This document shows, one piece after another, positions 8,099-16,643 of a stretch of 64,000 nucleotides of DNA (the stretch's first letter is position 1; every line of letters begins with the position of its first letter). Origin of the DNA: Corynebacterium sp. HMSC036D02 (GTDB lineage: Bacteria > Actinomycetota > Actinomycetes > Mycobacteriales > Mycobacteriaceae); NCBI RefSeq assembly GCF_001836165.1, contig NZ_KV827707.1, positions 1-64,000 on the forward strand, given 5' to 3'. A program made the position numbers and the translations under genes. The notes beneath the pieces were generated by a model, which did no database searches, was not told the origin of the DNA, and saw nothing but the letters and a program-made list of their open reading frames with translations.

Positions 8099-8818
8099 AT
8101 GGCAGACCGCACAGGAATTATCGCGCACCGAGGGTATAACGGGTGGTTCCCGGAGAACACGTATCGTGCCTTCGAGGAGGCTCTCAAGCTTGATGTGGCC
8201 GGTGTGGAGTGCGACGTCAACCTGACCAAAGACGGGGAGGTTGTGGTTATCCACGACCAGACTGTGGATAGGACGTCGGATGGCACCGGCTCTGTCGGTG
8301 ACATGACACTGGATGAGCTGCGCACACTCAACTTTGGTACCGACGAGGATTCCCAACGCATTCTGCTTCTCGACGAACTGGTGGACCTCATCGAGTCATA
8401 CCCCGGAAAGCAGCTGCTTATCGAAACGAAGCACCCGTCTCCTTTCGGGGCGCGACTCGAAGAATCGGTGGCCGAAGTCCTACGCAATCGACATCTCGAT
8501 GCCGATCCACGGTTCAGTCTGATTTCCTTTAACCCTGAAGCAATTACGCGATTCCGAAACCTATTGCCATCCCTGCGCTCCTTTCTTCTCTTGGAACCGG
8601 ATGCGGGACTACCAGACTCCCTTGAGGGTGCTTCGGGCTTCGGGCCCTCCATTCGCCAGGCACGGAGTGAAGCCGACTTCTTTGGTGACACTGATTGCCC
8701 GTCTTACGTGTGGACGGTGAACTTGCCCAAGGACATGGCGTGGTGCCGCGATAACGGGGTAGAGCTCATGGCAACCGACCTGCCGGAGCTGGCTCTGGAA
8801 GTGCTTTCGCGCAGCTAA
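8099..8818 (+). CDS. glycerophosphodiester phosphodiesterase (cytosolic, UgpQ-like)
   Basis: The enzyme hydrolyses glycerophosphodiesters to glycerol-3-phosphate and an alcohol. The 239-residue TIM-barrel protein shows the catalytic signature IIAHRGYNGWFPENT at about 6-20 and the metal ligands ECDVNLTKDGEVVVIHD at about 38-54. A third block, LIETKHP, lies near 109. There is no signal peptide, so it should act in the cytoplasm, as E. coli UgpQ does. The start at MADRTG is set by GGAGG 9 nt upstream. It ends 239 bp before ugpA on the same strand, which suggests joint use of imported glycerophosphodiesters or G3P. No other GDPD is visible in the window. Confidence 0.93.
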   Translation: MADRTGIIAHRGYNGWFPENTYRAFEEALKLDVAGVECDVNLTKDGEVVVIHDQTVDRTSDGTGSVGDMTLDELRTLNFGTDEDSQRILLLDELVDLIESYPGKQLLIETKHPSPFGARLEESVAEVLRNRHLDADPRFSLISFNPEAITRFRNLLPSLRSFLLLEPDAGLPDSLEGASGFGPSIRQARSEADFFGDTDCPSYVWTVNLPKDMAWCRDNGVELMATDLPELALEVLSRS

Positions 8819-9009
8819 TTAGCGTTGAGTCAGGTCTGCATTGGTTACGCTCATGAGTCTAAAAGGTCTAGCTATAAAAGTGGTGGCGTCGCTCTTTTAG
8901 CGACGTGTGACCGGAGGTTTATAACCGTCACATTTGTGATGTACTGCACGCTTATAAGGGGCTTTTGCAGGCTACACCCCTGAAGTTTGTCGGTTGTTTG
9001 TCCGGCCAA

Positions 9010-9042
9010 AACTTTTCGTCAACTTTCTGTTAACCGTCTTGG
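9010..9042 (+). promoter_or_regulatory. candidate PhoR operator: three 11-bp repeats before ugpA
   Basis: AACTTTTCGTC, AACTTTCTGTT and AACCGTCTTGG follow each other with an exact 11-bp period. Seven-bp direct repeats at 11-bp spacing are the pattern bound by OmpR/PhoB-type regulators, and ugp operons belong to the phosphate-starvation regulon in C. glutamicum. Binding by PhoR here is inferred. Confidence 0.5.
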
Positions 9043-9044
9043 TC

Positions 9045-9050
9045 TAGCTT
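9045..9050 (+). promoter_or_regulatory. -10 box of a probable leaderless ugpA mRNA
   Basis: TAGCTT ends 7 nt before the ATG at 9058, directly after the 11-bp repeats. No ribosome site is present. Confidence 0.55.
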
Positions 9051-9057
9051 TCTCTGC

Positions 9058-10032
9058 ATGGCAATATCCAACCCGGGAAACGGGCACATGACTGCGATCC
9101 CCGCAGTCACCGAGAAGCCGGTCGTCTCCGAGGAGTACGCGCGTCACCCACGCAAGCAAAAGCTCGACTGGAGACAGATCGGCCTCGCGGCATTGCTCAT
9201 TGGCCCGAACCTTCTCCTTCTCATTGTTTTCACCTATCGACCACTGGTCGATAACATCCGCATCTCTTTCTTTAACTGGAATATTTCTTCGCCGACGATG
9301 ACTTTCGTCGGCCTGCAGAACTACATTGACTGGTTCCAGGCGCCAGACACTGGGCGCGTCGTGTTCAACACTGTCGTTTTCACTTTCTTCGCGGTGGCCG
9401 GTTCAATGGTTCTGGGGCTAGCGCTGGCATTGTTGCTGGACCAAAAGCTGTTTGGTCGCGCGGCGGTGCGCTCGATGGTCTTTGCTCCCTACGTCATCGC
9501 TGGCGCGGCGATTGGCGTTGCCTTCCAGTTCGTCTTCGATCCTAACTACGGCCTCATCCAGTACTTCTTGGGCCTCATCGGGGTCGATGTGCCGAACTTC
9601 TACCAGCAGCAGAACTGGGCATTGTTCATGATTACGGTGACCTACGTGTGGAAGAACGTGGGCTACGTTTTCGTCATCTATCTTGCTGCCTTGCAGGGGC
9701 GCCGGCGCGACCTCGATGAGGCCTCCGAGATTGACGGCACCCCGGCGGTGCGACATTTCTTCCGCGTGGTCTTGCCACAGCTTCGCGGCACCACGTTTTT
9801 CCTGTTAATCACGGTGCTGCTCAATTCCTTCCAGGTCTTCGACATCATCAACGCGATGACCGGCGGTGGACCGTTTGGTTACGGAACCTCCACGATGGTT
9901 TTCCAGGTGTACCAAGAGACATTCATCAACAACCGTGCCGGCTATGGCGCTGCCGTGGCCACCATCATGTTCCTCTTCGTGCTTGTCATTACGGTGCTGC
10001 AGATCAAGTTGCAGGAAAGGATGGATAAGTAG
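9058..10032 (+). CDS. ugpA: glycerol-3-phosphate ABC importer, permease UgpA
   Basis: This 324-residue inner-membrane permease of the MalF/UgpA class has six predicted membrane helices. The EAA loop (EASEIDGTPAVRHFFRVVLPQLRG, read in parts) near residues 221-243 contacts the ATPase. Together with UgpE it forms the translocation path for sn-glycerol-3-phosphate. It is the first gene of ugpA-E-B-C, and the stop codon abuts the ugpE ATG. The start at 9058 is favoured by a TAGCTT box 7 nt upstream; a second in-frame ATG at 9088 is possible. The assignment to G3P rather than a sugar rests on the gene order, the neighbouring GDPD and similarity to corynebacterial Ugp proteins. Confidence 0.88.
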   Translation: MAISNPGNGHMTAIPAVTEKPVVSEEYARHPRKQKLDWRQIGLAALLIGPNLLLLIVFTYRPLVDNIRISFFNWNISSPTMTFVGLQNYIDWFQAPDTGRVVFNTVVFTFFAVAGSMVLGLALALLLDQKLFGRAAVRSMVFAPYVIAGAAIGVAFQFVFDPNYGLIQYFLGLIGVDVPNFYQQQNWALFMITVTYVWKNVGYVFVIYLAALQGRRRDLDEASEIDGTPAVRHFFRVVLPQLRGTTFFLLITVLLNSFQVFDIINAMTGGGPFGYGTSTMVFQVYQETFINNRAGYGAAVATIMFLFVLVITVLQIKLQERMDK

Positions 10033-11004
10033 ATGTCCGAAAAACGCGCAATTCCAGCTTCCATCAAGGTAGGGCTCCCGCAAGCAAAAGGAGAGCTGCC
10101 ACCGGTTCCTGGTTCGCAGTCCCTTGCAGCACCAGTCATCACCGAGGCCCAGCGCAAGCGTAAAGGCGAGCCGGTTGATCACGGTCATCCAGCAACGAAG
10201 GTCGTCGGCTACATTGCCTTGGTACTGACAGTGCTGATGATTATGGTGCCGCTGTACTTCATCTTCATCACCAGCTTTAAGTCTTTCCAGGATGTGTACT
10301 CGGACCCGATTTCCTTCTGGCCTAATCCTTTCAAGGCAGAAAACTATTCCTATGTCTGGCAGACCTCTGGATTCTCGAGCTACCTGAAAAACTCCATCAT
10401 CATCACGCTGATTCTCACGGTGGTGGAGGTAATCCTCGGAGTTCTGACTGCCTATGCCTTCGCATTCATTCGCTTCCCCGGCCGGAATCTGCTGTTCTTA
10501 CTCATCATCGCCTCGCTGATGGTGCCCAACCAGATCACCATTATTTCCAATTACTCGTTGGTTGCGTCATGGGGTTGGAGAGACACCTACGCTGGAGTCA
10601 TCATCCCGTTGGCGGGCGTGGCGTTCGGTGCCTTCCTCATGCGCAATCACTTCCAATCATTGCCGCCGGAGATTCTCGAGGCCGCGCGCATGGACGGGGC
10701 AGGATTCTTCACCACCTTGTTCCGGGTGGTCTTGCCCATGTCGTGGCCAACGCTGTCTGCGTTCGTCCTGATCACCGTGGTCAATGAGTGGAACCAATAC
10801 CTGTGGCCCTTCCTGATTACGGATACTCCGGCTGCAGCCACCCTTCCGGTGGGCCTGACCCGCTTGCAGGATGCGGAAGGCGTGACCAACTGGGCGCCGG
10901 TGATGGCCGGCACCGTGCTAACAACCCTGCCCATGATCATCATCTTCCTCATACTCCAGAAGCCGATGATTAAGGGCCTGACTGCTGGAGCAGTCAAGGG
11001 CTAG
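10033..11004 (+). CDS. ugpE: glycerol-3-phosphate ABC importer, permease UgpE
   Basis: This 323-residue permease of the MalG class begins with an unusually long cytoplasmic segment of about 55 residues before the first membrane helix (VVGYIALVLTVLMIMVPLYF). Its EAA motif is EAARMDGAGFFTTLFRVVLP near residues 217-236. The C-terminus IKGLTAGAVKG is typical of carbohydrate permeases. The start codon immediately follows the ugpA stop (TAGATG), so translation is probably coupled. It pairs with UgpA in the membrane. The 70-nt gap to ugpB contains a good ribosome site for the binding protein. Confidence 0.88.
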   Translation: MSEKRAIPASIKVGLPQAKGELPPVPGSQSLAAPVITEAQRKRKGEPVDHGHPATKVVGYIALVLTVLMIMVPLYFIFITSFKSFQDVYSDPISFWPNPFKAENYSYVWQTSGFSSYLKNSIIITLILTVVEVILGVLTAYAFAFIRFPGRNLLFLLIIASLMVPNQITIISNYSLVASWGWRDTYAGVIIPLAGVAFGAFLMRNHFQSLPPEILEAARMDGAGFFTTLFRVVLPMSWPTLSAFVLITVVNEWNQYLWPFLITDTPAAATLPVGLTRLQDAEGVTNWAPVMAGTVLTTLPMIIIFLILQKPMIKGLTAGAVKG

Positions 11005-11074
11005 CCTGCCTGCTATCCCGACGCCCAACTCGAACAAGACCCCCAATTCTTCACTTCTCAAGGAGAACCTCCCC

Positions 11075-12385
11075 ATGTCTCATAAGATTTCTACTCGCAT
11101 CGTTGCCGCCTGCGCGGCACTTCTCACCACCGTGTCCTTGACCGCCTGTGCAGGCGGTTCGACCACCGCAGGGAACGACTCTAAGGACGGCGGCGATGCC
11201 AACACCATCACCTTCTGGTCCAATCACCCGGGCTCCTCTCGTGACATAGAACAAGAGCTCATTGATGAATTCGAGAAGGAGAACCCAGATCTGAAGGTCG
11301 AACTGGTCACCGCAGGCTCTAACTACGAGGAAGTTGCACAGCGCTTTAACGCTGCCCTCGCAGGTGGCGACCTTCCCGACGTCCTCGTTGCTTCTGACGT
11401 CACGTGGTTCAACTTCGCACTGAATGAAGCCACGACGCCCCTCGATGAGCTGTGGGAGATGAACGACATTGACTATGAGAGCTACGTCGACACCCTGCGC
11501 GAAGACTACAAGTACAATGACAAGCACTATGGCGTTCCGTACTCCCGCTCCACGAACCTGATGTACTGGAACACCGATGACCTCAAGGCAGCAGGACTTC
11601 CTACCGACCGTGGCCCGAAGGACTGGGAAGAATTCGACGAGTGGGCCACCAAGATCAAGGACAAGCTCGACAAGCCGGCCATCACTGTTCCGGATGGTTC
11701 CAATTACCTCGACTGGTACTTCCAGGGCATGATTTGGGCCTTCGGCGGCTCTTACTCTGATGAGTGGGATCCGAACTTTACGTCGAAGGAGTCCATCGAG
11801 GCTGGTAAGTTCCTGCAGGACCAGGTCAAGGCCGGTCACATCGAAATCTCCACCGACCCGACCGTCGCCTTTGGCTCCGGCAAGGCCTCTGGACTTCTGG
11901 AGTCAACCGGCTCCCTGGGCGGCCTGAAGGAGACGGCGACGATTCCATTCATCACCACCTACCTGCCGGGCCCTGGTCCTTCGGCAGCCACCGGTGGTGC
12001 TGGTCTGGCTGTGCCGGCTGGAATTTCTGATGAGCGCAAGGCTAACGCGGTCAAGTTCATTGACTTCCTGACGAACACCGAGAACACCATCAAGTTCTCC
12101 CAGAAGACGGGCTACATGCCGGTGCGCAAGGACGCCCTGGATGATCCGGAGGAGAAGAAGTTCTTGGAGGAGAATCCGAACGCCCAGACGGCTATCGAAC
12201 AGCTCAACGAGAACACCCAGCCGCAGGATTACGCTCGCGTATTCGTGCCGGGCGGTGGACAGCGCATCGGTGGAGTTCTTGACCGCATCACTGTGGGCAA
12301 TGAGGACGTGGAGACCGCATTCGGTGACCTGCAGAAGGAGACCCAGAGCGTTATCGACCGCGACATCACCCCGAAGCTCAAGTAA
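11075..12385 (+). CDS. ugpB: glycerol-3-phosphate ABC importer, substrate-binding lipoprotein UgpB
   Basis: This 436-residue lipoprotein has an N-terminal signal with lipobox LTAC-A, so the mature protein is lipid-anchored at Cys25 on the outer face of the cytoplasmic membrane. The family-1 extracellular solute-binding fold begins with NTITFWSNHPGSSRDIEQ. Residues such as YSRSTNLMYWNTD and GSNYLDWYFQGMIWAFGG match the UgpB/MalE binding-cleft blocks. It delivers glycerol-3-phosphate to UgpA/UgpE. AAGGAGA lies before the ATG, and the 70-nt spacer from ugpE fits the need for more binding protein than permease. Confidence 0.9.
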   Translation: MSHKISTRIVAACAALLTTVSLTACAGGSTTAGNDSKDGGDANTITFWSNHPGSSRDIEQELIDEFEKENPDLKVELVTAGSNYEEVAQRFNAALAGGDLPDVLVASDVTWFNFALNEATTPLDELWEMNDIDYESYVDTLREDYKYNDKHYGVPYSRSTNLMYWNTDDLKAAGLPTDRGPKDWEEFDEWATKIKDKLDKPAITVPDGSNYLDWYFQGMIWAFGGSYSDEWDPNFTSKESIEAGKFLQDQVKAGHIEISTDPTVAFGSGKASGLLESTGSLGGLKETATIPFITTYLPGPGPSAATGGAGLAVPAGISDERKANAVKFIDFLTNTENTIKFSQKTGYMPVRKDALDDPEEKKFLEENPNAQTAIEQLNENTQPQDYARVFVPGGGQRIGGVLDRITVGNEDVETAFGDLQKETQSVIDRDITPKLK

Positions 12386-12411
12386 CACTTCGGATCGTTT
12401 GAAAGGACACC

Positions 12412-13542
12412 ATGGCTACTGTTGAATTCCGTCAAGCTTCCAGGATTTATGATCCGAAGAAGCCGCCGGCGGTCAGCCGCATTAACCTCGATATCAAGGA
12501 TGGCGAGTTCTTGGTGCTCGTTGGCCCTTCGGGCTGCGGTAAATCTACGACATTGCGCATGCTCGCTGGCCTTGAGCCAATCGACGAAGGCCAGATCTTC
12601 ATCGACGGGGCCGACGTTACCGAGACCCGCTCGCGGGACCGCGATGTAGCCATGGTGTTCCAGTCCTATGCGCTATACCCCAACATGACAGCGCGTCAGA
12701 ACATGGCGTTTGCCTTGCAAAACGCCAAAGTGGACAAGGCAACCATCGAAGAGCGCGTGAGTTTTGCCGCGAAAATGCTGGAGCTGGAGGAGCTAATCGA
12801 TCGCAAACCCTCCGCAATGTCGGGTGGCCAGCGCCAGCGTGTGGCCATGGGTCGCGCTATCGTGCGCCAGCCCAAGGTCTTTCTTATGGATGAGCCCCTT
12901 TCCAATCTGGATGCGAAGCTCCGCGTATCCACGCGTGCGCAGATCCTTCAACTGCAGCGCGAGCTCAACACCACCACGGTCTATGTCACTCACGACCAAA
13001 CTGAGGCAATGACCATGGGGGATCGCGTGTGTGTCCTCAAACAAGGCATTATTCAGCAAGTCGCCCCGCCTAAAACACTGTATGAGAACCCCGGTAATTC
13101 CTTCGTCGCGACGTTCATCGGTTCGCCGGCTATGACTCTCATCGACAACGTCCCCTTCGTTGACGGTCGCGTCGTCAGCGGCAAAGACCATGCGCTGGAC
13201 TATTACATGCCACAAGAGCAGGCCGTGAAGGTGGGGGCGGATCACGTCCTAGTTGGTGTGCGCCCAGAGAATTGGGACATCGTTGGCGTCAACCAGCCAG
13301 GTGAACAGTATGGTATACCGGTTCGGGTCGATATCGTGGAGCACTTAGGCTCCGAGCTGTATGTCTATGGTGGCCGCGAAGAGTCGGCCAGTGACGGAAC
13401 CGTGGTCCGCGGTGACCGCATCACGGTGAAGGTGCCGCGCGGCATTGACGTGCACCAGGGCGACACGATCTACCTGCGCCCGATGAAGGGCGGGTGCGTG
13501 TTTTTCGCCCCCGACACCGAGATCAATTACGACTATCTCTAA
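12412..13542 (+). CDS. ugpC: ABC importer ATPase UgpC
   Basis: This 376-residue ATPase of the MalK/UgpC class energises UgpA/UgpE. It has Walker A GPSGCGKST (about 38-46), signature MSGGQRQRVAMGRAI (about 135-149), Walker B VFLMDEP (about 156-162) and the H-loop VTHDQTEAMTMGD. After about residue 240 comes the OB-fold regulatory domain usual in this class. It is the last gene of the operon, 26 nt after ugpB, with AAAGGA before the ATG. It ends just before a large hairpin. Proteins of this class can serve several importers; musK in the same window is a second one. Confidence 0.9.
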   Translation: MATVEFRQASRIYDPKKPPAVSRINLDIKDGEFLVLVGPSGCGKSTTLRMLAGLEPIDEGQIFIDGADVTETRSRDRDVAMVFQSYALYPNMTARQNMAFALQNAKVDKATIEERVSFAAKMLELEELIDRKPSAMSGGQRQRVAMGRAIVRQPKVFLMDEPLSNLDAKLRVSTRAQILQLQRELNTTTVYVTHDQTEAMTMGDRVCVLKQGIIQQVAPPKTLYENPGNSFVATFIGSPAMTLIDNVPFVDGRVVSGKDHALDYYMPQEQAVKVGADHVLVGVRPENWDIVGVNQPGEQYGIPVRVDIVEHLGSELYVYGGREESASDGTVVRGDRITVKVPRGIDVHQGDTIYLRPMKGGCVFFAPDTEINYDYL

Positions 13543-13563
13543 CCCGGTTCCACCACATCTGTT

Positions 13564-13607
13564 GCGCCGGTGGCAGAGCTCCCGACGAGGAGTATTGCCA
13601 CCGGCGC
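13564..13607. terminator. hairpin between ugpC and the convergent dehydrogenase gene
   Basis: A perfect 12-bp stem (13564-13575 with 13596-13607) encloses a 20-nt loop that has its own small stem. It lacks a strong T run on either strand, but its position between two convergent genes fits a bidirectional terminator. Confidence 0.65.
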
Positions 13608-13612
13608 GTTGC

Positions 13613-16534
13613 TTATGGAGTGACGACCGGACGGGAGGCCCGCTCCAACAACACTGCGATTGATTCATAGGTCCGCCCGGAGATCATCTCCAGGCCCATC
13701 TCGCAGGTGCGGTTATCGGAGACGAAGGCATCGAAATGCTCCGCGTCGAGAGAAGCACGCTCCTCGCGCGTGGCGGACTCAACGAGCTCGGGGTGCAGCA
13801 TGACGCGGTCACCGGCGGAGCCACAGCACATCGCGCCCTCCGGGACCTTGGCTGTGCCGCAGAGGTTCGCCAGATCAACCAGGGCCTGGCTCATGCCCAT
13901 GTGATCCGTCGAGCAGGTTGGGTGTACGGCGATGCTGCCCATGTTTTTCACGATGGGCAGGTGCGGCGCGATCTCATCACGAAGCCATTCCACGACATCG
14001 AGGATGCGCAGATCCTCCCACAACTTGCGGTCGGCAGGGGAGAGCACCTCAGGAACGGAATCAAGCAACCCGTGGGTGCAGCTGGCAGCATCGACCACGA
14101 TGGGCAGCTGGCCGTGCTCCGACCAGTGCCAGAGGTCACGCACGATCTTTTGAGCCTGGTATTCAAACCCTTCCTTGTAGCCCTTGGAGGACCACGGTGT
14201 GCCACAGCAGTCGCCCGCGACGTCCTCCGGAATCCACACCGGCTGGCCAGCCCGGCGTCCGAGTTCCACGATGGCGCGCGGAAGGTCGACCGAATCCTTA
14301 GCCGCACCGGCTGGGCGGCCGAAGATGCGGTTGATGCAGGCAGGGAAGTAGAGCGCGCCAGCGCCCTCGCGCGGGGTTTCCGGCAGACGCGATGCGGCCT
14401 GCGGTAGCGGTCCCGGGACGGTGGGCAGCAAATCGGGAGCTACCACGTTACGTGCCATGTTGGCGCCCAGTTCGAGGGGCTTGTGGGGAATCTTGTTGGC
14501 GGAGATGATGCCGGCGCGGGCAAGCTTTTCCACAAGTTCCCAACGCTGCGCCGTCGTAAGCGCCACCTTCTCACGAGCCGGGGTGGCTTGCTGAGCGCGC
14601 AGCTGCTTCATGACCGCACCGGTGTCGATGCTAATCGGGCAGGGGATAGAGCAGGTGCCGTCGGCGGCGCACATGTCGACGGCGTCGTACTGATACTCCT
14701 TCTGCAGCTGCGCCAAGACCTCCGATCCTTCTTCCTGCCGGGCCATCTCGCGGCGCAAGACGATGCGCTGGCGCGGGGTCACCGTGGCGTGGCGGGAGGG
14801 GCAGACGGGCTCACAGAAGCCGCATTCCACACAGGGGTTGATTTCAGTTTCGACCTTGGGGAAGGACTTGAAGTTGCGCAGGTGGATGGTCTGGTCGCGC
14901 GTCAGCTTCACGTTCGGCGCCAGGATGCCCTTGGGATCGATCATGTTCTTGACCTCCCAGAAGAGCTCAAAGGCCTCCGTGCCCCACTCGTGCTCCAGGA
15001 AGGGCGCCATGTTCACGCCGGTGCCATGCTCGGCTTTCATCGAGCCCTGGTATTTATCAATGACCAGCTCGGCCAAGTCATCCAAGAACGCGGCATAGGA
15101 CTCGCGCTCTTCCTCGACATCAAATCGCGGAGTGAAAAAGAAGTGCAGGTTGCCAAAAGCAGCGTGACCCATCACGGATTCCGGGTAGCCGTACTTGGCC
15201 TGCAGATCGAGCAGATCCGCGGCTGCCTCGCCGACCTGTGACGGCGGGAAGCAGACATCCTCGGTGATATAAGCCGTGCCATTCGGGCGATCCGCACCCA
15301 GCAGCCCGTACAGGCCGTTGCGTAGCTCCCAGGCTCCGCGCATACCTTCCGCGGTGGTGAGGAATTCGAGGGGGCGGAGTAGTGGGGCGTCGGCAAGCAC
15401 GGTGCGTAGGCGATCCATGGCCTTGTCCAAGTCAGCCTCATCGCTACCGCCGACCTCGACGAGGAGTGCTGCGGCGTCATCATCAAGGTTGCGCCACGAT
15501 TCCGGGGCGTGCGCATAATGCTCGGCAGAACGGCGCATGACCGGGGCGACCAATAGCTCGCAGGCTTCCGCACCGGTCTCCATGATGGGGTGCACGTAGT
15601 TTGCGGCATCGCGGAGATTGGGCAGCTCGACCCAGGTCGTAGCCTTCACGCGCGGAAGCTTCACCGTGCGGATGACGGATTCCGTGATAGCGCCGAAGAT
15701 GCCCTCGGAGCCGATGAGCAGGCGCTTGAGGATGTGCACGGGTTCGTCTTCGTCGAGGAAGGCATCAATTCGCAGGCCATTGGTGTTGCGGATGGAGAAC
15801 TTGGTGCGCAGGAACTCCACCATCTCGGTGTTGGCGCGCAGCTTATCGCGGAAGGCCAGCAGATCGGCGTGGAGCGTTGGTTCCTGCTTGCGGAAGGCCT
15901 CGTCCCCACGGGACGTATCCACGATGGTGCCGGAAGGCAGGACGAAGATGAGCTCTTCGATGCTGTGGTAGCTATCGCGCTCCAAGGAGCAGCGCATACC
16001 GCCGGAGTTATCGGCCAGCACGCCACCGATGGTGCACACGGACGTGGATCCCGGGTCCGGCCCCAGCATGAAGCCGTGGCGGGAGAGCACTGCCTGGGCA
16101 TCGCCCAAGATGACGCCGGGGCGCGACCATAGCTTGCGGCCTTCTTCTCGCACCTCCATGCCGCCGAAGTGGGTTTTGATATCGACGAGGATGTCATCGC
16201 CCATGGCCTGGCCGTTTAGTGAGGTTCCTGCTGCGCGGAAGGTCATGTGGCGACCGTGAGTATCGCAGTATTTCATCAGCGCGGCGAGGTCCGCGGCGTT
16301 GCGCGGGGAGACCACGATGTTCGGGATGGAGCGGTAGGGGCCGGCATCGGAGGAGAAGCGCACGAGGTCGCTGAGGCGTCCGTGCACGTTCTCTTGACCG
16401 ACGATGGCTTCCATGTCTGCAACGAGGTCGGCGGGGGAGCCGTTCTTGTAGCGTGCGGGGACGGCGTCGGCCTGGCTCGTGGTGCCGGATGGGCGGGAGA
16501 AACGAGAGGAATCGGGGCTTAATAGCTTGGACAT
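13613..16534 (-). CDS. FAD-linked D-2-hydroxyacid (D-lactate/glycolate) dehydrogenase with Fe-S and CCG domains
   Basis: This 973-residue protein fuses a GlcD-like FAD domain, a ferredoxin domain and a GlcF-like CCG domain. The FAD domain (about 40-540) carries GTSLNGQAMGDD and DPGSTSVCTIGGVLADNSGG. Two 4Fe-4S clusters are bound by CVECGFCEPVCP (568-579) and CAADGTCSIPCP (622-633). The CCG motifs are CCGTPWSS (776) and CCGSAGDRV (903). Proteins of this design oxidise a D-2-hydroxyacid and pass electrons to menaquinone, probably at the membrane. D-lactate or glycolate are the likely substrates; the sequence does not decide between them. A TAGATT box 6 nt before the ATG suggests a leaderless start. 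Confidence 0.88.
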   Translation of the reverse strand: MSKLLSPDSSRFSRPSGTTSQADAVPARYKNGSPADLVADMEAIVGQENVHGRLSDLVRFSSDAGPYRSIPNIVVSPRNAADLAALMKYCDTHGRHMTFRAAGTSLNGQAMGDDILVDIKTHFGGMEVREEGRKLWSRPGVILGDAQAVLSRHGFMLGPDPGSTSVCTIGGVLADNSGGMRCSLERDSYHSIEELIFVLPSGTIVDTSRGDEAFRKQEPTLHADLLAFRDKLRANTEMVEFLRTKFSIRNTNGLRIDAFLDEDEPVHILKRLLIGSEGIFGAITESVIRTVKLPRVKATTWVELPNLRDAANYVHPIMETGAEACELLVAPVMRRSAEHYAHAPESWRNLDDDAAALLVEVGGSDEADLDKAMDRLRTVLADAPLLRPLEFLTTAEGMRGAWELRNGLYGLLGADRPNGTAYITEDVCFPPSQVGEAAADLLDLQAKYGYPESVMGHAAFGNLHFFFTPRFDVEEERESYAAFLDDLAELVIDKYQGSMKAEHGTGVNMAPFLEHEWGTEAFELFWEVKNMIDPKGILAPNVKLTRDQTIHLRNFKSFPKVETEINPCVECGFCEPVCPSRHATVTPRQRIVLRREMARQEEGSEVLAQLQKEYQYDAVDMCAADGTCSIPCPISIDTGAVMKQLRAQQATPAREKVALTTAQRWELVEKLARAGIISANKIPHKPLELGANMARNVVAPDLLPTVPGPLPQAASRLPETPREGAGALYFPACINRIFGRPAGAAKDSVDLPRAIVELGRRAGQPVWIPEDVAGDCCGTPWSSKGYKEGFEYQAQKIVRDLWHWSEHGQLPIVVDAASCTHGLLDSVPEVLSPADRKLWEDLRILDVVEWLRDEIAPHLPIVKNMGSIAVHPTCSTDHMGMSQALVDLANLCGTAKVPEGAMCCGSAGDRVMLHPELVESATREERASLDAEHFDAFVSDNRTCEMGLEMISGRTYESIAVLLERASRPVVTP

Positions 16535-16643
16535 ATTTCTAATCTATCGCTTGACAGTAAATCTCGACCAAACCGGGTACGTGAGGTTCATCATATGGGA
16601 TACTCAATTCATATAGTGAGACATATTCTGGAAAGGAAACACC

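Larger units (their letters stand above)
8819..9057 (+). promoter_or_regulatory. ugp promoter region with near-palindrome and hairpin
   Basis: This 239-bp gap precedes ugpA. At 8887-8905 a 7-bp stem (CGTCGCT/AGCGACG) with a CTTTT loop follows the GDPD gene but lacks a T tail. At 8906-8932, TGTGACCGG and CCGTCACA form a near-palindrome around a TTTATAA core; TGTGA/TCACA halves resemble GlxR (Crp family) sites but the spacing is too long for the standard one. Pho-box-like repeats are listed separately. Confidence 0.4.

Noticed and set aside
13564-13607. Inverted repeat considered as a mobile-element end
   Set aside because: Its place between two convergent stop codons and its compact size fit a transcription terminator; no target duplication or second copy was seen.
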